Below, piece by piece: positions 19,265 to 28,459 of a stretch of DNA of 64,000 nucleotides. Every line of letters starts with the position of its first letter. The first letter of the stretch is position 1. The DNA lies in NCBI GenBank assembly GCA_900609035.2, contig UXAT02000007.1:29907-93906 (forward strand), in the 5' to 3' direction. The notes under the pieces were generated by a model. That model was not told the DNA's origin, searched no databases, and saw only the letters and a list, made by a program, of their open reading frames with translations. The translations under genes were made by a program, and so were the position numbers. The DNA is from Candidatus Defluviicoccus seviourii. Its GTDB lineage: Bacteria > Pseudomonadota > Alphaproteobacteria > Rhodospirillales > Defluviicoccaceae.

Positions 19265-20359
19265 TCACCGGCCGGACTTCACTTTCTGCCACAGCCGCGT
19301 CAGCGTCCGCTGCGACGCCTGATCGAAAGGCGTGATGACGAACAGCTTCGCCTGCACGTCCGGGGGCGGGTAGACCACCGGGTTGTCGACGATTTCCTTA
19401 TTCATGAACGGCTTGGCGGCGGCGTTCGCGTTCGCGTAGGTGACCACGTTGCTGGCGCGGGCGATGATCTCCGGGCGCATCAGGAAGTTGATGAAGGCAT
19501 GCGCAGCCTGTGAGTTCGGCGCGTCCTTCGGGATCGCCATCAGGTCGAACCACATCTGCGCCCCCTCCTTCGGGATCGAGAAATGCACCTTGAAATCCTT
19601 ACCGGCTTCTTCGGCCCGGCTGGCGGCGATCCCGGCATCGCCGGACCACATGACTGCGAGGCAGATGTCGCCGTTGGCGATCGCGTTGATCGTTTCCGAT
19701 GAATGGAACTTGCGCACGTACGGCCGGACTCCCATCAACACCGGCTCGGCCTTGGCGAGCACCTTCGGGTCCTTGGAATCCGGGTTTTCGCCGAGGATGT
19801 TGAGGACGGCGGGCACCATCTCGTCGGGCGCATCGAGCATGAAGATGCCGCAGTCGGCGAAGGTCTTGATGATCGCAGGATCGAAAACGAGCGACCAGGA
19901 ATTGACCGGTGCGTCGGCCATGCGCGCCTTGACGAGCTTGTCATTATACGCGATCCCGGTCGTGCCCCACATGTAGACGACGCCGTAAAGGTTCCCCGGA
20001 TCATAGCCTTCGACCCGTTTCATGATCTGCGGATCGAGGTTTTTCCAGTTCGGCAGCTGGGCTCGGTCCAGCTTCTGGAACACGCCGGCCTTGATCTGGC
20101 GGCTGAGGAAGTTGCCGCTCGGGAAGACGACATCGTAGCCGGATTTTCCCGTCAGCAGCTTGGTCTCGAGGATCTCATTGGAGTCGTAGACGTCGTAGAC
20201 GACCTTGATGCCAGTCTCGCGCGTGAAGTCGTCGAGAACGGTCTCATCAATGTAGTCGGACCAATTGTAGACCCTCACCACCTGCTCTTTTGCGAACAGG
20301 GGTGACGCCAGCACCATCACCAAGGCAAGACCGAGGAGCAGCCGTACCCACTTCGCCAT
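19265..20359 (-). CDS. potF: Periplasmic putrescine-binding protein PotF-like
   Basis: This is a 364-residue solute-binding protein with a signal peptide (first 23 residues, ending LFAKE). It has PotD/PotF-family features: RVYNWSDYIDE near the start of the mature protein, YDVVFPSGNFL, and MWGTTGIAYN. It captures putrescine or spermidine and delivers it to PotHI. An AAGGAG lies 7 bases before the ATG at 20359. It heads the potFGHI operon, whose promoter should lie in 20360-20600. Confidence 0.93.
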   Translation of the reverse strand: MAKWVRLLLGLALVMVLASPLFAKEQVVRVYNWSDYIDETVLDDFTRETGIKVVYDVYDSNEILETKLLTGKSGYDVVFPSGNFLSRQIKAGVFQKLDRAQLPNWKNLDPQIMKRVEGYDPGNLYGVVYMWGTTGIAYNDKLVKARMADAPVNSWSLVFDPAIIKTFADCGIFMLDAPDEMVPAVLNILGENPDSKDPKVLAKAEPVLMGVRPYVRKFHSSETINAIANGDICLAVMWSGDAGIAASRAEEAGKDFKVHFSIPKEGAQMWFDLMAIPKDAPNSQAAHAFINFLMRPEIIARASNVVTYANANAAAKPFMNKEIVDNPVVYPPPDVQAKLFVITPFDQASQRTLTRLWQKVKSGR

Positions 20360-20798
20360 CGCGCGATCTCCTTAGTCGGTTCGTTCCCCTGCCGACCCGG
20401 CGCCGTTCCCCCCTGTCAGGGGCCGGCGGACACTAGCGGTTTCCTGCCCCCTCGCCAACACCGTTCCGTGGCGGTTGCAGAGCGACTCCGCGTCTGGCGC
20501 GGGGTGGCCGGGTGTTGGCGCCGATGTTTGCCGACGAAGGCCCTCACCCCGGAAATGACGACGATTGCTGCCGCCTTCGGTGAAGACGGACCCGCATTAC
20601 CTGGGGCAGTGGGGCATATCAACCGCTGCGCGTGAAAGCAACGGCTGAAAGCCACCAGGTACCGGCCCGCTTCTTGGGGTAATATCGATATATATCAATA
20701 TATTAAGAGTTTGGCATCGAGCATGCATATAGGTCAAGGACAGACATGATCGAACCCGCTGATCTCGGATCGCGACGGTTCCAAGCAGGAGAGCGAAG
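20360..20798. other. 439-bp divergent intergenic region between potF and the YfdX gene
   Basis: No coding region is credible here. It must contain the divergent promoters. The GC content falls sharply at about 20680-20710, next to the YfdX gene. Confidence 0.6.
20682..20701. promoter_or_regulatory. AT-rich palindrome upstream of the YfdX gene
   Basis: A perfect 10-bp palindrome GATATATATC (20687-20696) is embedded in a 20-bp imperfect inverted repeat with one mismatched pair, in an AT island about 100 bases before the start codon. It could be a regulator site or simply promoter DNA. No -35/-10 pair was assigned. Confidence 0.35.
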
Positions 20799-21500
20799 AT
20801 GAGAAGAACGACCTTGATTGCCACGGGAATGGCAGCCGCTTTGCTGGTTGCCTCGCCGATCGCCTGGCGGGCATACGCGGACGGCGCCCCTCGACTTGCA
20901 GAAAAGACCGAGGCCAAAGGGGATCCTCTGGCTTACGACCTCAGCAAGGTCTCCAAAGAGGGCCTCACCGCCATGCGCTCGGTCTACATGGCGCGCGTCG
21001 CGCTCAACGATGGCGACTATGATGCGGCGAAGCAAAACCTCAAAGCTGCGAGCGACGCGCTTGGCCAAGTCCGCATGGACAACCCGTCGGTCGACGTCAA
21101 GGAGGACGTCAAGGTCGGCGACAAGGTCGTTTCTACGACCAAGGAACATGTTCAGGTCGACCTCGTGCCGATCTCCAGTCAGTACAGGATCGTCGAGGAT
21201 TTCTCGGCGAACCCGGAGAAGAGTGAGCACATCGCCAAGGCTCACGAGCACCTCAAGAAAGGAGACACACAGGCCGCCATTAGTGAGTTAAAGCTTGTCG
21301 ACACCGGAGTCGTGTTTGAACGGATTGACATGCCGCTGACGGCGACAAAGCAGCACGTCGATACCGCCATCGGCCTTCTCAACGACGGCAAGTATCACGA
21401 TGCCAACCTGGCGCTCAAAGCGGCGGCAGATGGCCTTCAGTACCACACGATCTCGATGGTTGCCCCCGTCAAGGCGCCTAACCCCTCCTCCAAAAGCTGA
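20799..21500 (+). CDS. YfdX family periplasmic protein
   Basis: This 233-residue helical protein has a cleavable signal peptide (cut near AYA-DG). The family hallmarks are the SKEGLTAMRSVYMARVAL stretch, YDAAKQNLKAA helices and a C-terminal YHDANLALKAAADGLQY. YfdX proteins are stress-linked in enterobacteria (the E. coli gene is EvgAS-controlled), but the molecular role is unsettled. It has AGGAGAG upstream and its own strong terminator, so it is monocistronic. A sigma-54 two-component system lies convergently downstream. Confidence 0.88.
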   Translation: MRRTTLIATGMAAALLVASPIAWRAYADGAPRLAEKTEAKGDPLAYDLSKVSKEGLTAMRSVYMARVALNDGDYDAAKQNLKAASDALGQVRMDNPSVDVKEDVKVGDKVVSTTKEHVQVDLVPISSQYRIVEDFSANPEKSEHIAKAHEHLKKGDTQAAISELKLVDTGVVFERIDMPLTATKQHVDTAIGLLNDGKYHDANLALKAAADGLQYHTISMVAPVKAPNPSSKS

Positions 21501-21527
21501 TCCCTCCCCAGGCGATGCGTCCAACTC

Positions 21528-21560
21528 CGGGCCGGACCGTTATCCGGCCCGCCTTTTTTT
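21528..21560 (+). terminator. Rho-independent terminator of the YfdX gene
   Basis: A perfect 9-bp stem (arms CGGGCCGGA at 21528-21536 and TCCGGCCCG at 21543-21551, 6-nt loop) is followed by CC and seven T residues. It lies 28 bases after the YfdX stop. Confidence 0.93.
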
Positions 21561-21820
21561 CATCGCACCCGAGGTTATTCCCGGCTTTATGGAAGCGCAG
21601 GCCTGAACAGGCCTGAAAATGAAGGGCCGGCTTGTAGCTGCCGCCCTTACCGCCAGCAGCCCAAGGTTCATCGTTCCGCTGCCGACGAGGAGGGAGATCG
21701 CAACGATGAGCGACTTGCCGGGCAAAGGAACGGCAAACAATTCCGAAAAGACGATCGTGACCGGGAGGATGCCTTTACTGCTCTCGTTTCGGTCCGGCCG
21801 CGGACAGAGCATCAAACAAT

Positions 21821-23251
21821 CTACGATGTTTCATTGCGGGAAATTTGTTTTCCTTCTTCGTCCTTCATCAGAGCGTACTTTTGAATGCGGTAGCGCATGG
21901 TCTCCCGCGTCGTACCCAGCGCCCGGGCTGTCGCTGCGACATTGAAATTGTGGCGCTGCAAGGCTGTCTGGATGATGAAACGATCCATGTCGTCGAGAGC
22001 CATGCTGCCATCCATCGGCAAGACCACTCGGTCCTGCTCGATGGCTGCTGAAGCCGCCGCCAGGTCCGATCCGTCCGTTTGCGCGAGTTGCAGCCACTGG
22101 CTGGGGAAGAGGGGGCCGTCGGCGAACAACACGCAGCGTTCGACGACGTTGCGCAACTCGCGCACATTGCCAGGCCAGTCGTGCGCCTCGAGCAGCCGCC
22201 AGACATCCTCCGAAATGACCTTCACCGCCTTGCCGGCCTTGACGTTGTATTCGGCGACGTAGAGGGGAACGAGGTCGCGCAGGTCCTCCTTGCGGTCTGC
22301 CAGCGGCGGCAGATGCAGGCGAAAGACGTTAAGGCGATGATAGAGGTCGGCGCGGAAGCGCCCGGCCTCGACGCGTTCGCGCAGGTCCTGATTGGTGGCA
22401 GCGATGACCTGCACATCGACGGTTATGACCTGGTCGCCACCGAGGCGTCTCAGCTGCCGGTCCTCGATCGCCTTGAGCAGCTTTGACTGCAGATCGATGT
22501 CCATCTCGCCGATTTCGTCGAGGAAGAGCGTGCCGCCGTGCGCCTGCTCCATCAGTCCGCGCCTGCGCCCTTTGGCGCCGGTGAACGCGCCTGCCTCGTG
22601 ACCGAATAACTCAGATTCAAGAAGTTCTCGCGGCAGTGCCGCGCAATTGAGTTCGACCAGCGGCCCTGCTCCGCGTGCTCCGGAGTGATGCAGGATGCGT
22701 GCAGCCATCCCCTTTCCGGTGCCCGTTTCGCCGGTGATGACGAGGGCGCTGAAGGGGACATCTGCCAGTTTTGCCAGAATATTGCGGATCGAACGCGCCG
22801 CGTCGCTGTGCCCGACAAAGGATTCGATCGTGTACCTTCGTGTGCGCTGCCCCGCTTCGTCGTTCAGGCGCCTTTGCGCCCGGGCGCTGCGCGCCGCGCC
22901 GGCAACCACCAGATCGAGCCGTTCCTGCTGGCAGGGCTTGGTGAGGAAGTCATAGGCACCAAGGCGCAGTGCCTTGACGGAGTCCGGAACCTCGCCATAG
23001 CCGGTGAGGAACACCCATTCGCCGCCAATGCCTTTTGCTCTCGTGTTCTCCAGGAGGTCGAGGGCATTGCCGTCAGGCAGGTTCATGTCTGACAAGATGA
23101 CCAGAGGACCGGCATTCTGGTCGACCAGGATTTCTTTGGCCTGCTTCAGGTTCTTCGCCCACGTGACCTCCCAGCCGTTGCGACGGTAGTGCCGCTGCAG
23201 CTCGGAGCCGAGCAGTGCTTCGTCCTCGATCAGAAGAAGAGCCTCACTCAT
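21821..23251 (-). CDS. Sigma-54-dependent NtrC-type response regulator
   Basis: This 476-residue transcription activator has a receiver domain (phospho-acceptor Asp55 in ILSDMNLP; Lys105 in LTKP), an AAA+ domain (Walker A GETGTGKG at 174-181, GAFTGA sigma-54 contact at 221-226, Walker B LFLDEIGEM near 242-250) and a C-terminal Fis-type helix-turn-helix (about 430-462). All key residues are intact. Its start overlaps the kinase stop by 8 bases. Target promoters are unknown. The 260 bases between its stop and the YfdX terminator hold no recognised gene. Confidence 0.93.
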   Translation of the reverse strand: MSEALLLIEDEALLGSELQRHYRRNGWEVTWAKNLKQAKEILVDQNAGPLVILSDMNLPDGNALDLLENTRAKGIGGEWVFLTGYGEVPDSVKALRLGAYDFLTKPCQQERLDLVVAGAARSARAQRRLNDEAGQRTRRYTIESFVGHSDAARSIRNILAKLADVPFSALVITGETGTGKGMAARILHHSGARGAGPLVELNCAALPRELLESELFGHEAGAFTGAKGRRRGLMEQAHGGTLFLDEIGEMDIDLQSKLLKAIEDRQLRRLGGDQVITVDVQVIAATNQDLRERVEAGRFRADLYHRLNVFRLHLPPLADRKEDLRDLVPLYVAEYNVKAGKAVKVISEDVWRLLEAHDWPGNVRELRNVVERCVLFADGPLFPSQWLQLAQTDGSDLAAASAAIEQDRVVLPMDGSMALDDMDRFIIQTALQRHNFNVAATARALGTTRETMRYRIQKYALMKDEEGKQISRNETS

Positions 23252-24812
23252 TGCGCACCCGACCAGGCAGCCTCAGTTCCACGCAGGCCCCGTGCGGCTC
23301 GATGTTCGAAAGCTTCAAATCACCACCGAGGTCTCTCGCCAGGCGGTGGACCATGGCAAGGCCGAGCCCTGTCCCGCCACTGCGTCCACTCGCGAACGGC
23401 CGTCCGGCTTCCTCCTTCACATGCGGCAGGAAACCGGGGCCGTCGTCGCTGACGGCGAGCAGGAGCGCATCACCAACCCTTTGCGCAGAAACGAGGATGT
23501 GACCCTTCCGCCCGTCCAGCGCATCGGCGGCGTTGACGACGAGGTTCAACAGCGCCTGCTTGAAGCGATCCCTCGGCAAGCGCCATATCAGACCGGCCGG
23601 AACGTTGTGGTCGACCAGAATGTCCCGCGCGATCTGATAGCGGGCCAGAGCCAGAAGCTCCGTCACCGTTTGGTCAAGCACGACATCGACAAGCGGCTCC
23701 GGCGTATGACGGGCCCCATCGAGGAGGCTGTTGAGCAGCGTCGTGACCCGCCGCAGCTCGGCGACAACCAGGTCCAGCCGTTCGATATGATCCTGGATCG
23801 ACAGATCGTCGCGGAGATTGCCGAGCGCGACTTGCATGCCGGCGAGAGGATTGCGCAGCTCGTGGGCGATGCCCGCGGCGACTTCACCAACTGCGGCCAA
23901 GCGCTCTGCCGTCGCCAACGTCCGCTGCTGCTGCAGGAGTGTTTCCGTGGCCATGCGAACGTGCTGCTCGAGTGTTTCCTGGCGGCTGGCGTTCTGCAGC
24001 TCCAGATCGGCAAGCCTGTCGACCAACCTGTTATAGCTGCCGATCAACGGCTTCAGCAGGGGATCAACATCCTCGATCGGCGCCGGCGTGTAGTCCCCCC
24101 GACCGAGCAGGTTCAAGAGCCGGCTCAAGTTGGACAACGGAACCAGAACCCGCTTGCGAACAAGAAATAACGTGAGGGCGGCAAGGGAAGGCAGGATAAT
24201 AATGGCAGCGACGACCGTATTGAATTCAGCGATCGTCGCCCGATTGACCTGCGACACCAGACTGCCATGGGCTTGAGTCTCCAGCGCCAACACCCTGCGG
24301 ATCTGGCCGAGGGTTGCGATCAAGGCGCCGCGCTGATCGCTGGAGAGATCACCGAGCGTGGCCTGAGCTTGGCGGAGCAGCGCCGGACTTTCCGGCACCA
24401 GCTCACTTTCCATGGCGATGATCTCGACCACTTCCTGGCGCAGCGCTTCCAGCCTGCCGGTATCGATGGGGCCGCTGTCGTTCAAGTGCACAATCAGCAT
24501 TTCCTGCAGGCTGAGGCTCGCGTGCTGCAGGCGGTTCAATTGCTGCATGTGCTGATGGACAGGGTGAAGGCGAATGACGTTGCTCCGCGACATTGCCAGG
24601 AGGACGCCAAGCGCGACGGCAAGGAAGGCGCCGGTAATGGCGACGGGCAGCCACAGAGGCCGATACAAGATCAGTCGTGAGAGGTGTCCACCAGCGTCCG
24701 TGCGGTCGGATGCCCCTTCTTTGGATCGTTGGTCGCGCCCTCGTCGTTCCGGTGCGTGCGTTCCGCCCGGCTCATGCAGGCTCGCAGCCGAGATTTCGGT
24801 CTTTTCCGTCAT
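23244..24812 (-). CDS. Membrane sensor histidine kinase
   Basis: This 522-residue kinase is the partner of the regulator immediately downstream. It has a cytoplasmic N-terminal tail, one membrane helix near residue 55, a periplasmic helical sensor of about 140 residues, a second membrane helix, and a HAMP-like linker. A HisKA with GIAHELRNPLAG (phospho-His) and a HATPase with NLVVNAADAL, DDGPGF and GGTGLGLAMV follow. The ATG at 24812 is preferred over a TTG at 24836. The periplasmic sensor is a nitrate-sensor- or four-helix-like bundle by appearance. The signal is unknown. Confidence 0.9.
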   Translation of the reverse strand: MTEKTEISAASLHEPGGTHAPERRGRDQRSKEGASDRTDAGGHLSRLILYRPLWLPVAITGAFLAVALGVLLAMSRSNVIRLHPVHQHMQQLNRLQHASLSLQEMLIVHLNDSGPIDTGRLEALRQEVVEIIAMESELVPESPALLRQAQATLGDLSSDQRGALIATLGQIRRVLALETQAHGSLVSQVNRATIAEFNTVVAAIIILPSLAALTLFLVRKRVLVPLSNLSRLLNLLGRGDYTPAPIEDVDPLLKPLIGSYNRLVDRLADLELQNASRQETLEQHVRMATETLLQQQRTLATAERLAAVGEVAAGIAHELRNPLAGMQVALGNLRDDLSIQDHIERLDLVVAELRRVTTLLNSLLDGARHTPEPLVDVVLDQTVTELLALARYQIARDILVDHNVPAGLIWRLPRDRFKQALLNLVVNAADALDGRKGHILVSAQRVGDALLLAVSDDGPGFLPHVKEEAGRPFASGRSGGTGLGLAMVHRLARDLGGDLKLSNIEPHGACVELRLPGRVRNE

Positions 24813-25211
24813 GCCTTTCGCATTTGGGCGGTACAAATCCCGAGATCAGAACGACCCCGCGCCGCGGGCGAGCGGCTTTCAAGCTAGCGAATGCGATCTT
24901 GCACCGACTTGACGCGTGCCGCAACGGGATCACGCCCACCACCGCGCGCTTGGGGAGCGCGGCGATCGTAGCCCTCCTGGGGGTCGCGGCATGCGGCAGA
25001 ACGCTTGTACGAGGGCGCGCGGAGCCCTTACGATGCGCGCTGCCTGACGCGGACTTCCATCCCGCCACGACGGGCACGTCAGTCGCGTTGTGAGAGCTTC
25101 GGCGTTTCCGTTCCCAGCGTGCGCTTTCCGGGCAGCGCACGCATGCGGCCCCACTCTGCGGTCTGTCCGGAGGGGTAAGCGCTTTCATCGCAGCAGCAAG
25201 GAGCACTGGCA
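24813..25211. other. 399-bp divergent intergenic region before mscL
   Basis: It separates the leftward histidine kinase from rightward mscL. Open frames here are short and look random. It presumably contains both promoters, but no convincing boxes, hairpins or repeats were identified. Confidence 0.5.
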
Positions 25212-25646
25212 ATGGCCGGGTTCTTGACCGAGTTCCGTCAGTTTGCCATGAAGGGCAATGTCGTCGATATGGCGGTCGGCATCATCATCGGCGCCGCCTT
25301 CGGCAAGATCGTTGCGTCCCTGGTGGAGGACGTCATCATGCCGCCAATCGGCTGGATGCTGGGGAAGGTTGACTTCTCCGGCCTGTTCATCAACCTCACT
25401 GGCGAGCCTTACGCGTCGTTGCAGGCGGCAAAGGATGCGGGCGCGCCTGTGATCGGCTACGGTGTGTTCATCAACGCCTGCATCCACTTCACCATCGTCG
25501 CCTTTGCCGTGTTCTTGCTCATCAAGTGGATCAACCGCTTGAAGGAATTTGGTGGTGCCGACGAGGCTGAAGCCGCACCACCGCCGCCGGCCGAACAAGT
25601 GCTGCTGGAAGAAATCCGCGATATCCTGAAAGAAAAAGGCAGTTGA
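25212..25646 (+). CDS. mscL: Large-conductance mechanosensitive channel MscL
   Basis: MscL forms a homopentameric pore that opens under membrane tension and releases solutes on osmotic downshock. The 144 residues show the conserved N-terminal [17 protein letters not shown] with the first membrane helix, a periplasmic loop, the second helix ([17 protein letters not shown]), and a C-terminal helix after a Pro-rich linker (PPPPAEQ) ending [16 protein letters not shown] precedes the ATG. The NUDIX gene begins 2 bases after its stop. Confidence 0.95.
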   Translation: MAGFLTEFRQFAMKGNVVDMAVGIIIGAAFGKIVASLVEDVIMPPIGWMLGKVDFSGLFINLTGEPYASLQAAKDAGAPVIGYGVFINACIHFTIVAFAVFLLIKWINRLKEFGGADEAEAAPPPPAEQVLLEEIRDILKEKGS

Positions 25647-25648
25647 TC

Positions 25649-26308
25649 ATGACGGATGCCCTTTCGGGCATGAATGAGAGCGACATCGAGGTCCTGGAGC
25701 AGGTGCCCGTGTTCCAGGGCTATTTTCGCGTCGACCGCTACCGGCTCCGCCATCGCCTGTTCGGCGGTGGCTGGAGCCAGCCGTTCATGCGCGAGGTGTT
25801 CGACCGCGGGCACGCGGTCGCCGTGATCCTTTACGATCCCGAGCGCGATGTGCTGGTGCTGATCGAGCAGTTCCGCGTCGGCGCGCTGGCGGCCCGGCAG
25901 TCGAGCCAAGTCAGCACCGCGATCGATCCGTGGCTGATCGAGATCGTTGCCGGCATCATCGATACGGATGAGGCGCCGGAACAGGTGGCGACGCGGGAAG
26001 CGGTCGAGGAGGCGGGGTGCGAGATCAGCGATCTGATCCCGGTCTGCCACTTCGTTCTGACGCCGGGCGTCAGCAGCGAAACGATCTGGCTTTACTGCGG
26101 GCGTGTCCGCGCCCCTGCGAGCGGCAGCGTGCACGGCCTGGCGCACGAGCACGAGGACATCCGTGTCCTCGTCGTGCCCAGCGCGGACGCGTTTCGCTGG
26201 CTGGAGGAGGGGCGGATCAATAACGCCACCGCGCTCATCGGCCTGCAGTGGTTCCAGCTCCACCATCAGGAGATCCGCGCCCGCTGGCTGGGCGACGCCC
26301 GCCCCTGA
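25649..26308 (+). CDS. nudF: NUDIX hydrolase, ADP-ribose pyrophosphatase type
   Basis: This 219-residue enzyme likely hydrolyses ADP-ribose or a similar nucleotide sugar. The NUDIX box is complete: Gly, five residues, Glu, seven residues, then REAVEEAG. An N-terminal domain-swap strand region (VFQGYFRVDRYRLRH) and the GLAHEHEDIRVLV segment fit the NudF/TrgB subgroup. The ATG at 25649 follows the mscL stop after 2 bases, so the two are coupled. Confidence 0.87.
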   Translation: MTDALSGMNESDIEVLEQVPVFQGYFRVDRYRLRHRLFGGGWSQPFMREVFDRGHAVAVILYDPERDVLVLIEQFRVGALAARQSSQVSTAIDPWLIEIVAGIIDTDEAPEQVATREAVEEAGCEISDLIPVCHFVLTPGVSSETIWLYCGRVRAPASGSVHGLAHEHEDIRVLVVPSADAFRWLEEGRINNATALIGLQWFQLHHQEIRARWLGDARP

Positions 26309-26414
26309 CGAGCCGTTCGGGCTGTTGCGGAGCGCGTGGCCACTTCTTAAGGCTTGCGATGGCGCGCTCAGCGGCGGGGTGACGGCGTTCGGGCCATCGC
26401 GCAGAGGGGCTTCG

Positions 26415-27161
26415 ATGTCACAGCAGTGGTCAGCCGATACCTACGCCGAAAATGCCGCTTACGTTCCGGCCTTCGGCGCTGACGTTCTGGCGTTGCTCGA
26501 TCCCAAGCCCGGCGAGGACATCCTCGATCTCGGCTGTGGCGACGGCGTGCTGAGCGAGAAAATCGCCGCTGCCGGGGCACGGGTGATCGGTGTCGATGCG
26601 TCAGCCGATATGGTTGCGGCCGCCCGGCGGCGTGGCGTGGACGCGCGCGTGGCGGATGGGCACGCTCTCGATTTTTCGCACGCGTTCGATGCGGTGTTCT
26701 CGAACGCGGCGCTGCACTGGATGCGAGACCCTGATCGCGTGCTCGTCGGCGTCCATCGGGCGTTGCGCCGCGGTGGCCGCTTCGTCGGTGAAATGGGCGG
26801 GCAGGGCAACGTCGCTGCCGTCCGCGCGGCGATCACGGCGGCACTGGCCGAGGAGGGCATCGATGCTGCCGCGCTCGACCCATGGTATTTCCCGTCCGCG
26901 GAAGAGTACCGCTGCAAGCTTGAAGCAGCGGGCTTCGTTGTCGACACGATCGTGCTCTTTGCGCGTCCGACGCCGCTGCCAACCGGCATTGAAGGATGGC
27001 TCGATACCTTCGCCGGCCCCTTCCTCAACGCCGTGCCCGTCGCGCAGGCGCTGCGGCTGCGCGCGCGTATTGCCGTGCTGGCAAGCTCTACGCTGAATGC
27101 GGCCGGCGATACTTGGCAGGCCGACTACGTTCGCTTGCGTTTTCGCGCCCGCAGCCAATGA
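26415..27161 (+). CDS. Class I SAM-dependent methyltransferase
   Basis: This 248-residue Rossmann methyltransferase has motif I ILDLGCGDG (36-44), an acidic post-motif GVDAS and a VFSNAALHWM stretch typical of the trans-aconitate methyltransferase-like (Tam/UbiE) group. The substrate is unknown. The ATG at 26415 is preceded by GAGGGG and is chosen over a longer open frame from 26103 that overlaps the NUDIX gene. Confidence 0.85.
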   Translation: MSQQWSADTYAENAAYVPAFGADVLALLDPKPGEDILDLGCGDGVLSEKIAAAGARVIGVDASADMVAAARRRGVDARVADGHALDFSHAFDAVFSNAALHWMRDPDRVLVGVHRALRRGGRFVGEMGGQGNVAAVRAAITAALAEEGIDAAALDPWYFPSAEEYRCKLEAAGFVVDTIVLFARPTPLPTGIEGWLDTFAGPFLNAVPVAQALRLRARIAVLASSTLNAAGDTWQADYVRLRFRARSQ

Positions 27162-27215
27162 GCCGAAGGCGCAAGCCGGGCGGCTCTTGTGGTGGCGCCG
27201 CGCTTGCGGCTGGTC

Positions 27216-28439
27216 TCAGGACGCGGCAAGCCGAGTCCTCGCCGTGGCGACGGGGTCGTGGGCAGGATTGAGGCCGTGGCGCTCCTTGAGGACGCCTTCG
27301 TAGATCGCCAGCAGGGCGCGGAGGTTGACCTCCGGTGTGTACTGGGCTTCGTAGGTTGCCCGAGCCCCCGCGCTTAAGGTCCTGAGAACGTCCGGGCGGC
27401 TGGCAACGAACTTCACCTTGTCCGCCAGGTCAGCGGCGTCGCCCGGCCTGAACAGCAGGCCGTTCTTTCCGTCCTCGATGATTTCCGCCATCGCGCCGAG
27501 ACGGGACGCGATCACGGGAAGGCCGTTGGCAAAGGCCTCAACGCTCACCATGCCAAAGGTTTCGTAGGATTCCGACGGCATGACCAGGAAGGCCGCCCTG
27601 CGCATCGCTGCCTGGACTTCGAGCGCCGGCTGTCTGCCGCGATACGTGATCGACCCGCCGCTGCCGGCAACCGCGACGTCCTTGAGAGGGCCGTCGCCGA
27701 TGATGGTCAGCGGCACCGCGAGTCCTTGCCAGGCCTTCAGCAGCGTGCCCAGGCCCTTCTCCGGTGCAAGCCTGGCGACGAACAGGGCGCCAGAGCGTGG
27801 CGGGTGTGCGCCCGGCAGCATCCGGCCCGGGTCCGGCACGAAGTTCGGTTTGACCGCGATCCGCGCCGGCTCGATGCCGGCGGCAACGTAGCGCCCCTTG
27901 GCGAAGCGTGTTAGCGCGATGAAGCGGTCGACCCGCGTGTTCCAGGTATTGTTGCGCCGGTGAACTTCGATCATCCGTGCGACCGCCAGCGAGCCGGCGC
28001 GCGAGCCGCGGTAACAGCCGTGCAGCGCCGCCTGGTAGGGCGAACCGTGGACGCAATCCTCGCACGGTCCGCCGTCGCGAAAGAGCATCGCGCCCGCACA
28101 GGTCAGGCGATAATTGTGCAGGGTTTGCACGACTGGGACGCCTGCGTCGCGGCAGGCGTCGTAGATGGACGCAGTAAGCAACGGAAAGAAGTTGTGCACA
28201 TGGACGACATCGGGCCGAAAGCGCTCGATTGCGTGCGCCATGAGCTTCTTGCCGCGGGCACTCCCGGTCAGATTGAGCGTCGTCGAGAGTTTGTGCCAGA
28301 AGCTGGTGATCTCATCGTTGTGGATGTGCAGCAGCTCGACGTCACAGCCACCGTTGGCCAATAACGCCCTCTCGTTGGCGACGACAGCGTCCTCACCGCC
28401 GCTCTGCTGGTAGGAATTATGGGCAAGAAGCACGCGCAT
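27216..28439 (-). CDS. Family 4 glycosyltransferase
   Basis: This is a 407-residue GT-B fold glycosyltransferase. The N-terminal domain starts MRVLLAHNSYQQSGGED and has a conserved HVHNFFPLL. The C-terminal donor-binding domain carries ARLAPEKGLGTLL, PSESYETFGMVSVEAFANGLPV and GLLFRPGD, the retaining GT4 E-x7-E region. A CEDCVHGSPYQA segment matches a polysaccharide-linked subfamily. It is the last gene of the leftward surface-polysaccharide group, 20 bases after the WecG-like gene. The sugar and linkage are unknown. Confidence 0.9.
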   Translation of the reverse strand: MRVLLAHNSYQQSGGEDAVVANERALLANGGCDVELLHIHNDEITSFWHKLSTTLNLTGSARGKKLMAHAIERFRPDVVHVHNFFPLLTASIYDACRDAGVPVVQTLHNYRLTCAGAMLFRDGGPCEDCVHGSPYQAALHGCYRGSRAGSLAVARMIEVHRRNNTWNTRVDRFIALTRFAKGRYVAAGIEPARIAVKPNFVPDPGRMLPGAHPPRSGALFVARLAPEKGLGTLLKAWQGLAVPLTIIGDGPLKDVAVAGSGGSITYRGRQPALEVQAAMRRAAFLVMPSESYETFGMVSVEAFANGLPVIASRLGAMAEIIEDGKNGLLFRPGDAADLADKVKFVASRPDVLRTLSAGARATYEAQYTPEVNLRALLAIYEGVLKERHGLNPAHDPVATARTRLAAS

Positions 28440-28459
28440 GGACAATCCGACGACGCTGC

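Noticed and set aside
21619..21945. Possible small plus-strand gene (internal ATG at 21706 with a GGAGGGAG before it)
   Set aside because: It overlaps the 3' end of the response regulator on the other strand by over 100 bases. It also has no recognisable sequence and mixed composition.
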